NCBI RefSeq assembly: GCF_003324525.1 | Contig: NZ_QGDC01000006.1 | Location: 124,001-188,000, forward strand | Reading direction: 5' to 3' | From: Mucilaginibacter hurinus | Lineage (GTDB): Bacteria; Bacteroidota; Bacteroidia; Sphingobacteriales; Sphingobacteriaceae | Length of the DNA stretch: 64,000 nt | In this document: positions 42,487 to 51,289 of the stretch, in pieces | Layout of the letters: every line of letters begins with the position of its first letter | Numbering within the stretch: the stretch's first letter is position 1 | Made by a program: the position numbers and the translations under genes | The notes under the pieces: generated by a model | The model's database searches: none | What the model saw: only the letters and a program-made list of their open reading frames with translations | Told to the model about the DNA's origin: nothing

Positions 42487-43842
42487 ATGAATTCTTATTC
42501 TACATTAAAGAAAACAGTCGGGTTATCGTTCGCTGCTTTGATGTTTGTTGGTGTAGCTAACGCACAAACAGATTCAACCTCAACAGAAATGACTACGTCG
42601 ACTGAACCCACCGCTGCCAAGGTATTTGGTGGTGCTGGTCAGTACAACAAATTTAGCATTGGCGTTAACGCTGGTGTAACTTCAAACGCAACCGTTTTAG
42701 GCGGTCCTGCTGATTTTGCCGGTAGCCCTAAAATTAACTTAGGTTACGGCTTATCTTTCAGGCAACAATTTAGCCATGTATTTGGTGTTGTTTTAGACTT
42801 GAATGGCGGTAAAGTAGCTGGTGAGCGTCCTAACGTAACTGGTGGTACTGGTTCAAACCAAGGCTTCAGAGCTTTTGAAACTAACTTTTGGCAAGGTGCT
42901 TTAAGCGCGCATTTCAACGTTGCAAGCATAAGCTTCTTACGTCGTAAAAACGCGGTTAACTTCTTCGCTAAAGCAGGTGCCGGTTTAGCTATGTACAAAC
43001 CAAAAATTTCTACTGATGCTACTCCAGCTTTCACAAACTTCAAAGCTAATGACGAGTATGTTAAAGAGTACGTAATACCTGTAGGTGTTGGTGCTAAATT
43101 CCGTTTAAGCAATGCAGTTGCCTTAAACTTAGGTTACAACATTACTTTTGTTGACGGTGACAACTTTGACGGTCATAAAAAATCTTACCCTGCTACTTTT
43201 GATCGTTACTCATACGGTTACGCAGGTTTAGAGTTCACTCTGGGTTCAGGCTCAAAAGCAAATATCGACTGGGTTAACCCTGTTGCTATGATGTATGATG
43301 AGTTATACGATCCTGCTTTACGTGCTGAAGTTGAAGCTTTAAAAGGCCGTGTATCTGCAGTTGAAACTGCTGTTAGCGACCTGAAAAAAGATTCAGACGG
43401 TGACGGTGTATCTGATCAATTTGACAAATGCCCTAACACTCCTGCAGGTACAGTAGTTGACGGTGCTGGTTGCGCTATCGTATTCCCAGGTCCTGGTCAA
43501 GGTTCTACCGAGTCAGGTGCTGCTTACTCAAACATCCAGTTTGAATTTGATAGCTCAGTATTACGTACTTCAGCTTACCCTGCATTAGATGCAACTTCAG
43601 CTGACTTACGTTCAAGTGGTGCTACTGTAACTGTTAAAGGTTACGCTTCATCTGAAGGTACTGCTGCTCATAACATGCAGTTATCAAAAGACCGTGCTAA
43701 CTCAGTAAAAACTTACTTAGTTAACTCTGGTGTTGACGCTAAGAAAGTAAAAGTTAAAGGTTACGGTGAAACTAACCCTGTAGCTGACAATTCAACTGAA
43801 GAAGGTCGTGTATTAAACCGCCGCGTTGAATTTGCTAAATAA
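42487..43842 (+). CDS. OmpA family outer membrane protein
   Basis: A 451-residue major outer membrane protein. Signal peptide 1-26 (ends ANAQ), an N-terminal beta-barrel to about 270, a short coiled segment (EALKGRVSAVETAVSDL), one thrombospondin type 3-like repeat DSDGDGVSDQFDKCPNTPAG near 303, and the peptidoglycan-binding OmpA domain with FEFDSSVLR, GYASSEGTAAHNMQLSKDRA and GYGETNPVADN. The codons are strongly biased (GGT, GCT, AAC, TTA), unlike the neighbours, which fits very high expression. Its own promoter and a strong terminator make it a single transcript. Confidence 0.95.
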   Translation: MNSYSTLKKTVGLSFAALMFVGVANAQTDSTSTEMTTSTEPTAAKVFGGAGQYNKFSIGVNAGVTSNATVLGGPADFAGSPKINLGYGLSFRQQFSHVFGVVLDLNGGKVAGERPNVTGGTGSNQGFRAFETNFWQGALSAHFNVASISFLRRKNAVNFFAKAGAGLAMYKPKISTDATPAFTNFKANDEYVKEYVIPVGVGAKFRLSNAVALNLGYNITFVDGDNFDGHKKSYPATFDRYSYGYAGLEFTLGSGSKANIDWVNPVAMMYDELYDPALRAEVEALKGRVSAVETAVSDLKKDSDGDGVSDQFDKCPNTPAGTVVDGAGCAIVFPGPGQGSTESGAAYSNIQFEFDSSVLRTSAYPALDATSADLRSSGATVTVKGYASSEGTAAHNMQLSKDRANSVKTYLVNSGVDAKKVKVKGYGETNPVADNSTEEGRVLNRRVEFAK

Positions 43843-43865
43843 TTAATATCACTTTAGATATTACC

Positions 43866-43900
43866 GAAGGCTCCGGATAACCCGGAGCCTTCTTTTTTTT
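43866..43900 (+). terminator. Strong terminator after the OmpA-family gene
   Basis: GAAGGCTCCGG and CCGGAGCCTTC form a perfect 11-base-pair stem with a five-base loop, followed by eight T. Confidence 0.95.
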
Positions 43901-43902
43901 AT

Positions 43903-43910
43903 TAAATTTG
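43903..43910 (+). promoter_or_regulatory. -7 promoter box in front of the small membrane protein gene
   Basis: TAAATTTG starts right behind the terminator T run and ends four bases before the ATG at 43915. The -33 region would be inside the terminator hairpin; no TTG there. Leaderless mRNA predicted. Confidence 0.5.
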
Positions 43911-43914
43911 CCAT

Positions 43915-44058
43915 ATGTACTTCTTCCGGAAAAAAGACCCAAACAGGCCAACAAGCTTTAATCTTAAGGTAATGCATGCTATAAATACTATAGCTATCCT
44001 TATGTTTTTGGCCGGTATTATCTGGAAACTGATTGACTGGTTTATACTTAGAAAATGA
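43915..44058 (+). CDS. Small single-pass membrane protein (47 residues)
   Basis: An ORF of 47 residues that starts MYFFRKKDPNRPTSFNLK and has one hydrophobic segment (about residues 20-43, with TIAILMFLAGIIWKLIDW), ending FILRK. Positive-inside rule suggests the N-terminus is in the cytoplasm. Three things support that it is real: a -7 box four bases before its ATG, a membrane segment of correct length, and a stop that overlaps the ridA start as ATGA (44055-44058). It resembles short uncharacterised Bacteroidota membrane proteins; function unknown. Confidence 0.7.
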   Translation: MYFFRKKDPNRPTSFNLKVMHAINTIAILMFLAGIIWKLIDWFILRK

Positions 44059-44435
44059 AAACTATAATTAAAACTCAAAATGCGCCCGATCCTATCGGAC
44101 CATACAGCCAGGCTGTTAAGGCCGGAGGCTTGTTATTCGTGTCGGGCCAGGTAGCTATTGTGCCTTCAACAGGAGAGTTGGAACTGGATGATATAAAAGC
44201 AGAGACGAAACGCGTTATGGAAAATCTGAAGGGCGTTTTAAACGAGGCAGGCGCCGATTTTTCGCACATTGTTAAAACCACTATTTTTTTACGTGACATG
44301 CAGGACTTTAGCCAGGTGAACGAAGTATACGGTTCATACTTCACCGGTAATTTCCCGGCTCGTGAAACTGTAGCTGTACTAGGCCTGCCAAAAAATGTCA
44401 ATGTCGAAATATCGGTAGTGGCACTTGCGCAATAA
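44055..44435 (+). CDS. RidA family enamine/imine deaminase
   Basis: A 126-residue protein of the YjgF/YER057c/UK114 family, which hydrolyses reactive enamine intermediates made by PLP enzymes such as threonine dehydratase. It has NAPDPIGPYSQAVKAGGLLFVSGQ near 10, VKTTIFLRDMQDF near 76, and the Arg/Glu ligand region PARETVAVLGLP near 104, followed by VEISVVALA. Translationally coupled to the small membrane protein before it. RidA is the likely identity, but the family has several paralogue groups. Confidence 0.92.
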   Translation: MKTIIKTQNAPDPIGPYSQAVKAGGLLFVSGQVAIVPSTGELELDDIKAETKRVMENLKGVLNEAGADFSHIVKTTIFLRDMQDFSQVNEVYGSYFTGNFPARETVAVLGLPKNVNVEISVVALAQ

Positions 44436-44510
44436 TCAAGGTCATCAAATAGTGATCCGCGGTGGTACATCACCTGGTCACTTTTTTTGACGTATTTTCC
44501 CAATTCCTCA

Positions 44511-46613
44511 ATGAACCCTTTCGAAACCCCTATAGAGTATCTTAAAGGCGTTGGTGCCAGCCGCGCCGAGGTATTGAAAAAGGAGTTAGAAATATATACG
44601 TTTGACGATCTGCTGCGGCATTTTCCATACAAGTATATTGATCGTACTAAATTTTATAAGGTACGGAATATCGACGCCGAACTGCCCTATGTACAGGTAA
44701 TTGCAAGAATAACCCGTAAGGAGATAGTCGGTGAAAAGCGCACCAGGCGCTTGGTTGTGCAGGCGCAGGATGATACGGGGCTCATAGAGTTGGTATGGTT
44801 TCAGGGTGTTAGCTGGTTCGACAAGAATTTACAAACAGGTAAGGCTTACATTATATTCGGAAAACCTACGGTGTTCAACGGTAAGCCGCAAATGTCGCAC
44901 CCAGAGATGGAGTTGTATACCACCGAGACCCGGCAACGCAAAGGCAATATGACCTTGCAGCCAGCTTACAACTCTACTGAAAAGCTAAAACAATTCACGC
45001 TGGATAGTAAGGGGATCCAAAAATTAACAGCCGCTTTGCTTGAGCAGCATTCAAAAGATATTCATGAGAATATTCCATCATACATCATAGAGAAGTATCG
45101 TCTGATGGGACGACAGGAAGCGTTTAAAAATATTCATTTTCCTGATGATACCGGTAAGCTTAACCAAGCCCTGCACCGTTTAAAATTTGAAGAGTTTTTC
45201 TTTTTACAATTCAAATTGCTTAAAAATAAGTTGCATCGTACGCAAAAATTTAAAGGAAATATTTTTGAAACGGTTGGGCCTTATTTTAATGAGTTTTACC
45301 ATCATAAGCTGCCCTTTGGCCTCACCAACGCGCAAAAGCGTGTTTTAAAAGAAATACGAATTGATACACAGCGCCCCATACAAATGAACCGGTTGCTGCA
45401 AGGCGATGTTGGTAGCGGGAAAACGGTGGTAGCGCTGATGAGTATGCTGATAGCCATTGACAATGGTTTTCAAACATGTATGATGGCACCAACCGAAATA
45501 TTGGCTAACCAACATTTTCAAACAATAAAAAGCCTGGTGGGCGACAATTTTGTAGAAGTAGCATTGCTAACAGGATCTACAAAAAAGAAAGACCGGAAAA
45601 TTTTACACGAGCGATTGTTAAGTGGAGACTTGAAAATACTTATCGGAACCCATGCTTTGATAGAGGATGCCGTGCAATATAAAAACCTGGGCTTTGTAGT
45701 TATTGACGAGCAGCACCGCTTTGGTGTTGAACAACGTGCTAAGCTTTGGCGAAAAAATACTGTACCGCCGCATGTACTTGTAATGACGGCTACGCCTATA
45801 CCGCGTACATTAGCGATGACGCTGTACGGTGATTTAGATGTATCGGTGATAGATGAGTTACCTGCCGGTCGGAAGCCAATTCAAACGGTGCACTTCTATG
45901 AGAGTCAGCGGTTGCGCATGTTTGGCCTTATGCGCGAGGAAATAGCCAGGGGGCGTCAGGTTTATGTAGTATACCCCCTGATACAGGAAAGTGAGAAACT
46001 GGACCTGAAAGATCTTGAGCAGGGAGCGGAAGTAATGCGGCACGAATTTCCGCTGCCTAAATATCAGCTAAGCGTTGTGCATGGCAAAATACCTGCCGCC
46101 GATAAAGAGTTTGAGATGCAGCGTTTTATCAAAGGCGAAACCCATATTATGGTTGCCACCACAGTTATTGAGGTGGGTGTAAACGTACCCAACGCTTCGG
46201 TAATGATAATTGAAAATGCCGAGCGCTTTGGCCTTTCGCAGTTGCACCAGCTGCGGGGCAGGGTTGGTCGTGGTGCCGAACAGTCGTTTTGTATACTGAT
46301 GAGCGGCAATAAGCTTAGTTATGATGGCCGTGTAAGGCTTGAAACCATGGTTCGCACCAATAACGGGTTTGAAATATCTGAGATCGACCTCCAGTTACGG
46401 GGGCCGGGCAATATTGAAGGTACCCAGCAAAGTGGGGTGCTTGATCTTAAAGTTGCAAACATAGCTACCGACCAGGAATTATTGGTAGAAGTACGAAAAT
46501 GTGTAGAAGAGATATTTTCAAACGATGCCGGGTTGGCCGCGCCGGAGAACGAAATATTGCGCCGGGATACAATCAGTAGAAGCGAAGGCTTAACCTGGGA
46601 TAAGATATCGTAA
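44511..46613 (+). CDS. recG: ATP-dependent DNA helicase RecG
   Basis: A 700-residue branched-DNA helicase that moves replication forks and Holliday junctions. N-terminal wedge/OB domain (YLKGVGASRAEVL, IDRTKFYKV), then helicase motifs: I QGDVGSGKTVVALM near 300, II IDEQHRFGVEQR near 403, III MTATPIPRTLAM near 432, V VATTVIEVGVNVPNA near 553 and VI QLRGRVGRG near 585, and the C-terminal QLRGPGNIEGTQQSG wedge-contact element. An upstream TTG would add eight residues; the ATG at 44511 (MNPFETPIEYLKG) is preferred. Confidence 0.97.
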   Translation: MNPFETPIEYLKGVGASRAEVLKKELEIYTFDDLLRHFPYKYIDRTKFYKVRNIDAELPYVQVIARITRKEIVGEKRTRRLVVQAQDDTGLIELVWFQGVSWFDKNLQTGKAYIIFGKPTVFNGKPQMSHPEMELYTTETRQRKGNMTLQPAYNSTEKLKQFTLDSKGIQKLTAALLEQHSKDIHENIPSYIIEKYRLMGRQEAFKNIHFPDDTGKLNQALHRLKFEEFFFLQFKLLKNKLHRTQKFKGNIFETVGPYFNEFYHHKLPFGLTNAQKRVLKEIRIDTQRPIQMNRLLQGDVGSGKTVVALMSMLIAIDNGFQTCMMAPTEILANQHFQTIKSLVGDNFVEVALLTGSTKKKDRKILHERLLSGDLKILIGTHALIEDAVQYKNLGFVVIDEQHRFGVEQRAKLWRKNTVPPHVLVMTATPIPRTLAMTLYGDLDVSVIDELPAGRKPIQTVHFYESQRLRMFGLMREEIARGRQVYVVYPLIQESEKLDLKDLEQGAEVMRHEFPLPKYQLSVVHGKIPAADKEFEMQRFIKGETHIMVATTVIEVGVNVPNASVMIIENAERFGLSQLHQLRGRVGRGAEQSFCILMSGNKLSYDGRVRLETMVRTNNGFEISEIDLQLRGPGNIEGTQQSGVLDLKVANIATDQELLVEVRKCVEEIFSNDAGLAAPENEILRRDTISRSEGLTWDKIS

Positions 46614-46686
46614 GCTATCACCTTCGCTGTTTTAAAGAGGCTATTTGGCATCCTTATTTAGTCTGAGTATTCTTGCAGTATTACAT

Positions 46687-46694
46687 TATCTTTG
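46687..46694 (+). promoter_or_regulatory. -7 promoter box for the M28 peptidase
   Basis: TATCTTTG, 25 bases before the ATG at 46720; an earlier TTG lies too far away for a clear -33 box. Confidence 0.6.
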
Positions 46695-46719
46695 TTTACT
46701 GACTCAATTCCTCCTTCAG

Positions 46720-48102
46720 ATGAAGAAATTCTTTGTAATGGCTATTGTACTTTTATCCACGGTACCTGTTATAGCTCAAGATTCGATATTAATTCGTAAA
46801 ATATACGATGAGGCGTTAACTAACGGCCAGGCGTATAATAATTTGCGTTACCTGTGTAAGAATATCGGTCCGCGACTAAGCGGCTCGGTCAATGCCGAAA
46901 AAGCCGTACGGTGGGGGAAAAAAATGATGGAGGATTATGCCTTTGATAAGGTATATCTACAAGAAGTAATGGTGCCGCATTGGGTTCGCGGAGCGCGGGA
47001 GGAAGCATATATACTTGATGGTAAAAAGAGAATCCCGGTACCGATAGCCGCAATCGGTATGTCAGTTGCTACACCTAAAGCCGGAATTTCGGCAAACATT
47101 GTTGAAGTACGAAGTATAAAGGAACTTGAAACATTGGGTGAAAAAATAATCAAAGGAAAAATTGTTTTCTTTAATCGCCAGTTTGATCCGCGGTTTATTG
47201 AAACCGGCGACGGCTATGGCGAAGCTGGCGACCAACGTTTTAACGGTCCTGCCGAGGCAGCAAGATACGGCGCCGTGGGCGTGATAGTACGGTCATTAAC
47301 CCCTAACATAGATGATCATCCGCATACCGGATCTACACTGGTAAGTACCGGAGCAAAGGCTGTACCTGCGGCTTGCATATCTACCCGGGCAGCAAATAAG
47401 TTAAGCAGGATGTTAAAATTGAGGAAACTGCCCCAGGTTAAGCTTTGGTTTAAACAAAATTGCCAAATACTGCCTGAAGTTTTATCATATAATGTGATAG
47501 GAGAGATTACCGGAACAGAACACCCCGAAAAAATTATCACCGTTGGCGGCCACCTTGATTCTTGGGATTTGGCTGAGGGAGCACATGATGATGGTACGGG
47601 GATAGTACAATCGGCGGAGGCACTGCGCATTTTCAAAACGTTAAATTACCGGCCTAAGAATACAATTAGGGCGGTGTTTTTTATGAACGAAGAGAATGGC
47701 CATAGGGGAGGGTTGAAATACGCAGAAGACGCCCTTAAAAAGAAAGAAGATCACATAGCGGCTATTGAATCTGATTACGGGGGATTTACTCCGCGTGGTT
47801 TTACCTTTGACGGGCTTTCGCCGGCACAGCTAAAAGATATAAATAGAAAATGGAAACCACTGCTGGAGCCATATTACGCCGACCGCTTAACGGCAGGCTT
47901 TAGCGGCACTGACATTGAACCTCTGCGCGACAGCGTACCATCAATTGTGCTGATTGGTTTTCTTCCGGATTCGCAGAGATACTTTGATATACACCATACC
48001 CCGGCTGATGTGTTTGAGAATGTGAACAAGCGAGAACTTGAACTGGGCGCAGCCGGCATAGCATCTCTGATTTATCTTATTGATCAGCATGGGCTGAAAT
48101 AG
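46720..48102 (+). CDS. Secreted M28 family zinc aminopeptidase (PGCP-like)
   Basis: A 460-residue exported metallopeptidase. The ATG at 46720 gives a signal peptide (MKKFFVMAIVLLSTVP, cleavage near IAQ). Residues 150-270 form a PA-like inserted domain. The zinc site is visible as GGHLDSWDLAEGAHDDGTG, with FMNEENGHRGG and the late Asp/His in GTDIEP and IHHTPADVFENVN. Probably releases N-terminal amino acids from peptides in the periplasm. Single gene with its own -7 box. Confidence 0.92.
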   Translation: MKKFFVMAIVLLSTVPVIAQDSILIRKIYDEALTNGQAYNNLRYLCKNIGPRLSGSVNAEKAVRWGKKMMEDYAFDKVYLQEVMVPHWVRGAREEAYILDGKKRIPVPIAAIGMSVATPKAGISANIVEVRSIKELETLGEKIIKGKIVFFNRQFDPRFIETGDGYGEAGDQRFNGPAEAARYGAVGVIVRSLTPNIDDHPHTGSTLVSTGAKAVPAACISTRAANKLSRMLKLRKLPQVKLWFKQNCQILPEVLSYNVIGEITGTEHPEKIITVGGHLDSWDLAEGAHDDGTGIVQSAEALRIFKTLNYRPKNTIRAVFFMNEENGHRGGLKYAEDALKKKEDHIAAIESDYGGFTPRGFTFDGLSPAQLKDINRKWKPLLEPYYADRLTAGFSGTDIEPLRDSVPSIVLIGFLPDSQRYFDIHHTPADVFENVNKRELELGAAGIASLIYLIDQHGLK

Positions 48103-48215
48103 GCTATTTATAACTTCAGTTCATTAAAATACTTATTGAATATTAAACCAGACGCCAAAACTACAACCGGTAAAGCCTGTTAAAGCAATAATTAAAATTT
48201 ATAGTATAGTAACAG

Positions 48216-49502
48216 GTGGCTACAGCAACCAATATTCAACAAAAGAAAGACCCTTTTGAGGCACTGCGGTTTAAGGATTTTCGCGCTTACATTGCTATGC
48301 GGTTCTTTTTTACATTTGCTTACCAAATGCAAACCGTAGTGCTGGGCGCCTATATTTATGATATAACGCACGATAAACTCGCTTTAGGTATAATCGGTCT
48401 TTCTGAAGCTGTACCGGCCATTGGTCTTGCGTTATTTGGTGGTTACCTGGCCGATAAGGTTGAGAAAAGGAAGCTGTTACTGATGGTACTAACTGGAGTA
48501 TTCCTGTCAGCGGTGGTTATGCTGATGATAACGCATAAAAGTTCTGCTGCCTATTTAAGCACAGCCCGTATTACCTCGCTCATATATACTATGATATTTA
48601 TAAATGGGATTGCCCGTGCCTTCTACTCGCCCGCGGCGTTTAGTGTGCTGGCCAATAGTGTGCCTAAGGAGGTATACCCCAACTCAAGCACCTGGAATAT
48701 TTCAGCCTGGCAATCAGCATCTATACTAGCGCCTGTAGCGGGGGGCTTTATTTATGGTTTTTACGGTATTACCGCGGCATTCACCGCTATACTGATTTTT
48801 TTATCGATTGCGTTTGTGGCTGTTTGCATGTTTAAAAAAATATACCCTGTTGCGGTTGCCAAGGAGCGGATATGGGAAAGTCTTACCCAGGGTGTGCGGT
48901 TTGTTTTTAGCAACCGCATGATGGTAGGCGCTCTCAGCCTCGATATGTTTTCGGTTTTTTTTGGCGGAGCTGTAGCCTTGTTGCCTGTATTTGCAAAGGA
49001 TATATTGCATGTAGGGCCCGAGGGATTAGGAATTATGCGGGGGGCTACGTCACTGGGAGCGGTATTAACCGTACTTGCTATGACACGGTTTTCACCTATG
49101 GGCAAGCCCTGGCGCAATTTGCTAATAGCCGTAACAGGTTTTGGCATCTCTATCATTTGTTTCGGGCTGTCGCGTAACTTCTACCTGTCGCTCTTGTTTT
49201 TATTTATGGAGGGTAGCTTTGACAGTATAAGCGTACTTATACGTGGCACTATTATGCAGATTTTAACGCCCGAACATATGCGCGGCCGCGTATCAGCAGT
49301 TAATCATATGTTCGTCGGGTCTTCAAATGAAATTGGGGCTTTTGAATCGGGCGTAGCGGCAAAGTTGCTTGACACGGTGCCCGCAGTGATTTTTGGCGGT
49401 TCCATGACACTCATTGTTGTAAGTATCACCTGGTTAAAAACGAAAAAACTGGTACCACTATCGCTCCATGATATCAATGTTGCACCTCAAAAAACTGCAT
49501 AA
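48216..49502 (+). CDS. MFS transporter, EntS/DHA3-like
   Basis: A 428-residue inner membrane protein with 12 predicted membrane segments. The start is GTG (MATATNIQQKKD). MFS loop motif A appears as GGYLADKVEKRKLLL near 74. The arrangement with RDFRAYIAMRF-like start and the long central loop resembles the enterobactin-exporter/macrolide-efflux group, so an exporter of a small molecule is likely; the substrate is unknown. No siderophore genes are nearby. Confidence 0.88.
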   Translation: MATATNIQQKKDPFEALRFKDFRAYIAMRFFFTFAYQMQTVVLGAYIYDITHDKLALGIIGLSEAVPAIGLALFGGYLADKVEKRKLLLMVLTGVFLSAVVMLMITHKSSAAYLSTARITSLIYTMIFINGIARAFYSPAAFSVLANSVPKEVYPNSSTWNISAWQSASILAPVAGGFIYGFYGITAAFTAILIFLSIAFVAVCMFKKIYPVAVAKERIWESLTQGVRFVFSNRMMVGALSLDMFSVFFGGAVALLPVFAKDILHVGPEGLGIMRGATSLGAVLTVLAMTRFSPMGKPWRNLLIAVTGFGISIICFGLSRNFYLSLLFLFMEGSFDSISVLIRGTIMQILTPEHMRGRVSAVNHMFVGSSNEIGAFESGVAAKLLDTVPAVIFGGSMTLIVVSITWLKTKKLVPLSLHDINVAPQKTA

Positions 49503-49561
49503 GCTTAACGAAATAGTTTATTTTGGAGGAAACATTCTAGCCGGCTTAACATGTAATTAAA

Positions 49562-49618
49562 ATGAAGCTGGTTGTCTGGTTATGCTTATTGATAGCCTGC
49601 ATTTTATATAGCAGCTAA
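49562..49618 (+). CDS. Possible 18-residue lipoprotein-like peptide
   Basis: ATG at 49562 reads MKLVVWLCLLIACILYSS and stops. It looks like a signal peptide with a lipobox (LIAC) and three or more residues after it. There is a GGAGGA sequence at 49524-49529, too far upstream to serve it well. It could be a real lysis- or entericidin-like mini-lipoprotein, a remnant of one, or a chance frame. I give it low weight. Confidence 0.25.
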   Translation: MKLVVWLCLLIACILYSS

Positions 49619-49670
49619 ATAGATGCGAATGCGGCGCCCGGCAACAAGCCGATAATTTGATAGCGTTGGC

Positions 49671-49880
49671 TTACCAAACCTTTTCGGTGCTTACACCAGC
49701 CATCGTTTTTACCAAACCTAAGCTTTTATAAAACAACGAAGTTGCCTGCTTGGCTTTTAAAGCCGAACCTTTTAGCTCACGTTGCTGACTAAATTGATAC
49801 GCTACGCCCATAACTAATGCAAACATTACCGGCACCAACATAAGCACAAAAGGATTGGAGTATTTATATAACTTTTTCAT
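49671..49880 (-). CDS. Small membrane protein, unknown (69 residues)
   Basis: From the ATG at 49880 it reads MKKLYKYSNPFVLMLVPVMF and continues hydrophobic through ALVMGVAYQF, then a hydrophilic tail ending MAGVSTEKVW. One membrane segment at 10-30. A longer frame starts at 49913 but adds an unlikely N-terminus. No family recognised; gene reality rests on start quality and one clean membrane helix. Confidence 0.55.
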   Translation of the reverse strand: MKKLYKYSNPFVLMLVPVMFALVMGVAYQFSQQRELKGSALKAKQATSLFYKSLGLVKTMAGVSTEKVW

Positions 49881-50118
49881 TGCGATTGTTTTGATGCAAC
49901 AAAGAAATACCAAAAAAACTGCTGGCTAAAAACATTTAGACTAACCGCTATTATTTATAGATGAACACTGGTTTTTAGTTGCGGAGCAGTTCGTCGGTAA
50001 AAAAGGCCTGTTCATCGAATGTAAGTTGCGCTATATATAATAGATGCATGTGGTGGAGCAATAAAGTACTACTTTAGATGCTGATAGTAGATATAAATAA
50101 AGCTGGTGATATTATCAT

Positions 50119-51129
50119 ATGAATAAACAGTGGAAATTTTTTTGGCATGTGTCGGTGTGGACATGCCTGTTATCGCTGTTTTTCTTTTTCGTTTATTCAA
50201 GTAACCAGGTAACGCTTAATTACGCGCTTGTTATAGTTTTTGTATATGGAGCGGTAAACATTGGCTTATTTTACCTCAACTACCTTTGGCTGATACCGGC
50301 ATACCTGGATAAGAAGCACTACGGCAGGTATATAGTGGCGGTTATGCTTACGACAATAATAGTGGGCTTAATTAAATATGGCATGAAGCTGATGTTTGAA
50401 GGCGCGCTGTCAGGTACCAAGGCTGAGGCGTTAACCTTTTGGCCTTATTTTATAAGCACGCTGTTTTCCAGCCTGATGTTTGTTTTCTTCAGCATTACGC
50501 TTCAGTTTACCATTGATTGGTTTTTGAATGAGCGCATACAACGCGATTTAGAAAATCAGCGTTTAAATGCCGAACTCTCTTTCTTAAAATCGCAGGTAAA
50601 TCCACATTTTTTATTCAATTCACTAAACAGTATCTATTCACTCGCTTACCAGCGCTCAGAAACTACACCCGAGGCCATTTTAAAGTTATCAGAAATTATG
50701 CGCTATATGCTTTACGAGAGTAATGACAATAAGGTAGATTTGGAAAAAGAGGTACATTACTTACAAAATTATATCGACTTGCAGAAAATCCGTTTCGGTC
50801 ATAAGGCATTTGTAGAATTTGACGTTAATGGCACGATAGATAACCAGAGGATAGCACCCCTGCTGCTGATATCGTTTATTGAAAATGCTTTTAAGCATGG
50901 CGTAGCCAATGATCCGCAAAAGCCTATAAAAATGCAGATGAATTTACAGTCCGGTCGCCTTGATTTTTCTGTTGAAAATAAAAAGCACGCAAACAACCGC
51001 GATGCCACCGGAGGCATCGGCCTAAGCAATGTAAAGCGGAGGCTAAATTTGCTTTACCCGGGCAAGCATAGCCTGGTAATTAATGAAGACGAACTCACCT
51101 ACACCTGCAAACTTTCAATTTCCTTATAG
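50119..51129 (+). CDS. LytS-like sensor histidine kinase (His_kinase/HATPase)
   Basis: A 336-residue membrane kinase. Residues 1-135 hold four membrane helices (about 8-27, 33-56, 70-86, 108-130), followed by a coiled linker and the phospho-acceptor His163 in QVNPHFLFNSLNSIY. The ATPase part has IENAFKHG near 265 and GGIGLSNVKRRL near 304. Such kinases pass phosphate to LytTR regulators; the nearest one starts 3.2 kb downstream (54332). The sensed signal is unknown. Confidence 0.92.
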   Translation: MNKQWKFFWHVSVWTCLLSLFFFFVYSSNQVTLNYALVIVFVYGAVNIGLFYLNYLWLIPAYLDKKHYGRYIVAVMLTTIIVGLIKYGMKLMFEGALSGTKAEALTFWPYFISTLFSSLMFVFFSITLQFTIDWFLNERIQRDLENQRLNAELSFLKSQVNPHFLFNSLNSIYSLAYQRSETTPEAILKLSEIMRYMLYESNDNKVDLEKEVHYLQNYIDLQKIRFGHKAFVEFDVNGTIDNQRIAPLLLISFIENAFKHGVANDPQKPIKMQMNLQSGRLDFSVENKKHANNRDATGGIGLSNVKRRLNLLYPGKHSLVINEDELTYTCKLSISL

Positions 51130-51289
51130 TTAACTTAAGTGTTATTAAAGCAATCTGTACGATAGTTTCGCATTTAAATTCCTTTTATTTACGTGCTGTT
51201 AATAATTTTTGCGTAATTAGAGAGACTATTAACAGACCGATTTACATTACATTAATTACTTACTTCGATAAATTTTACCTAATCCTAAG

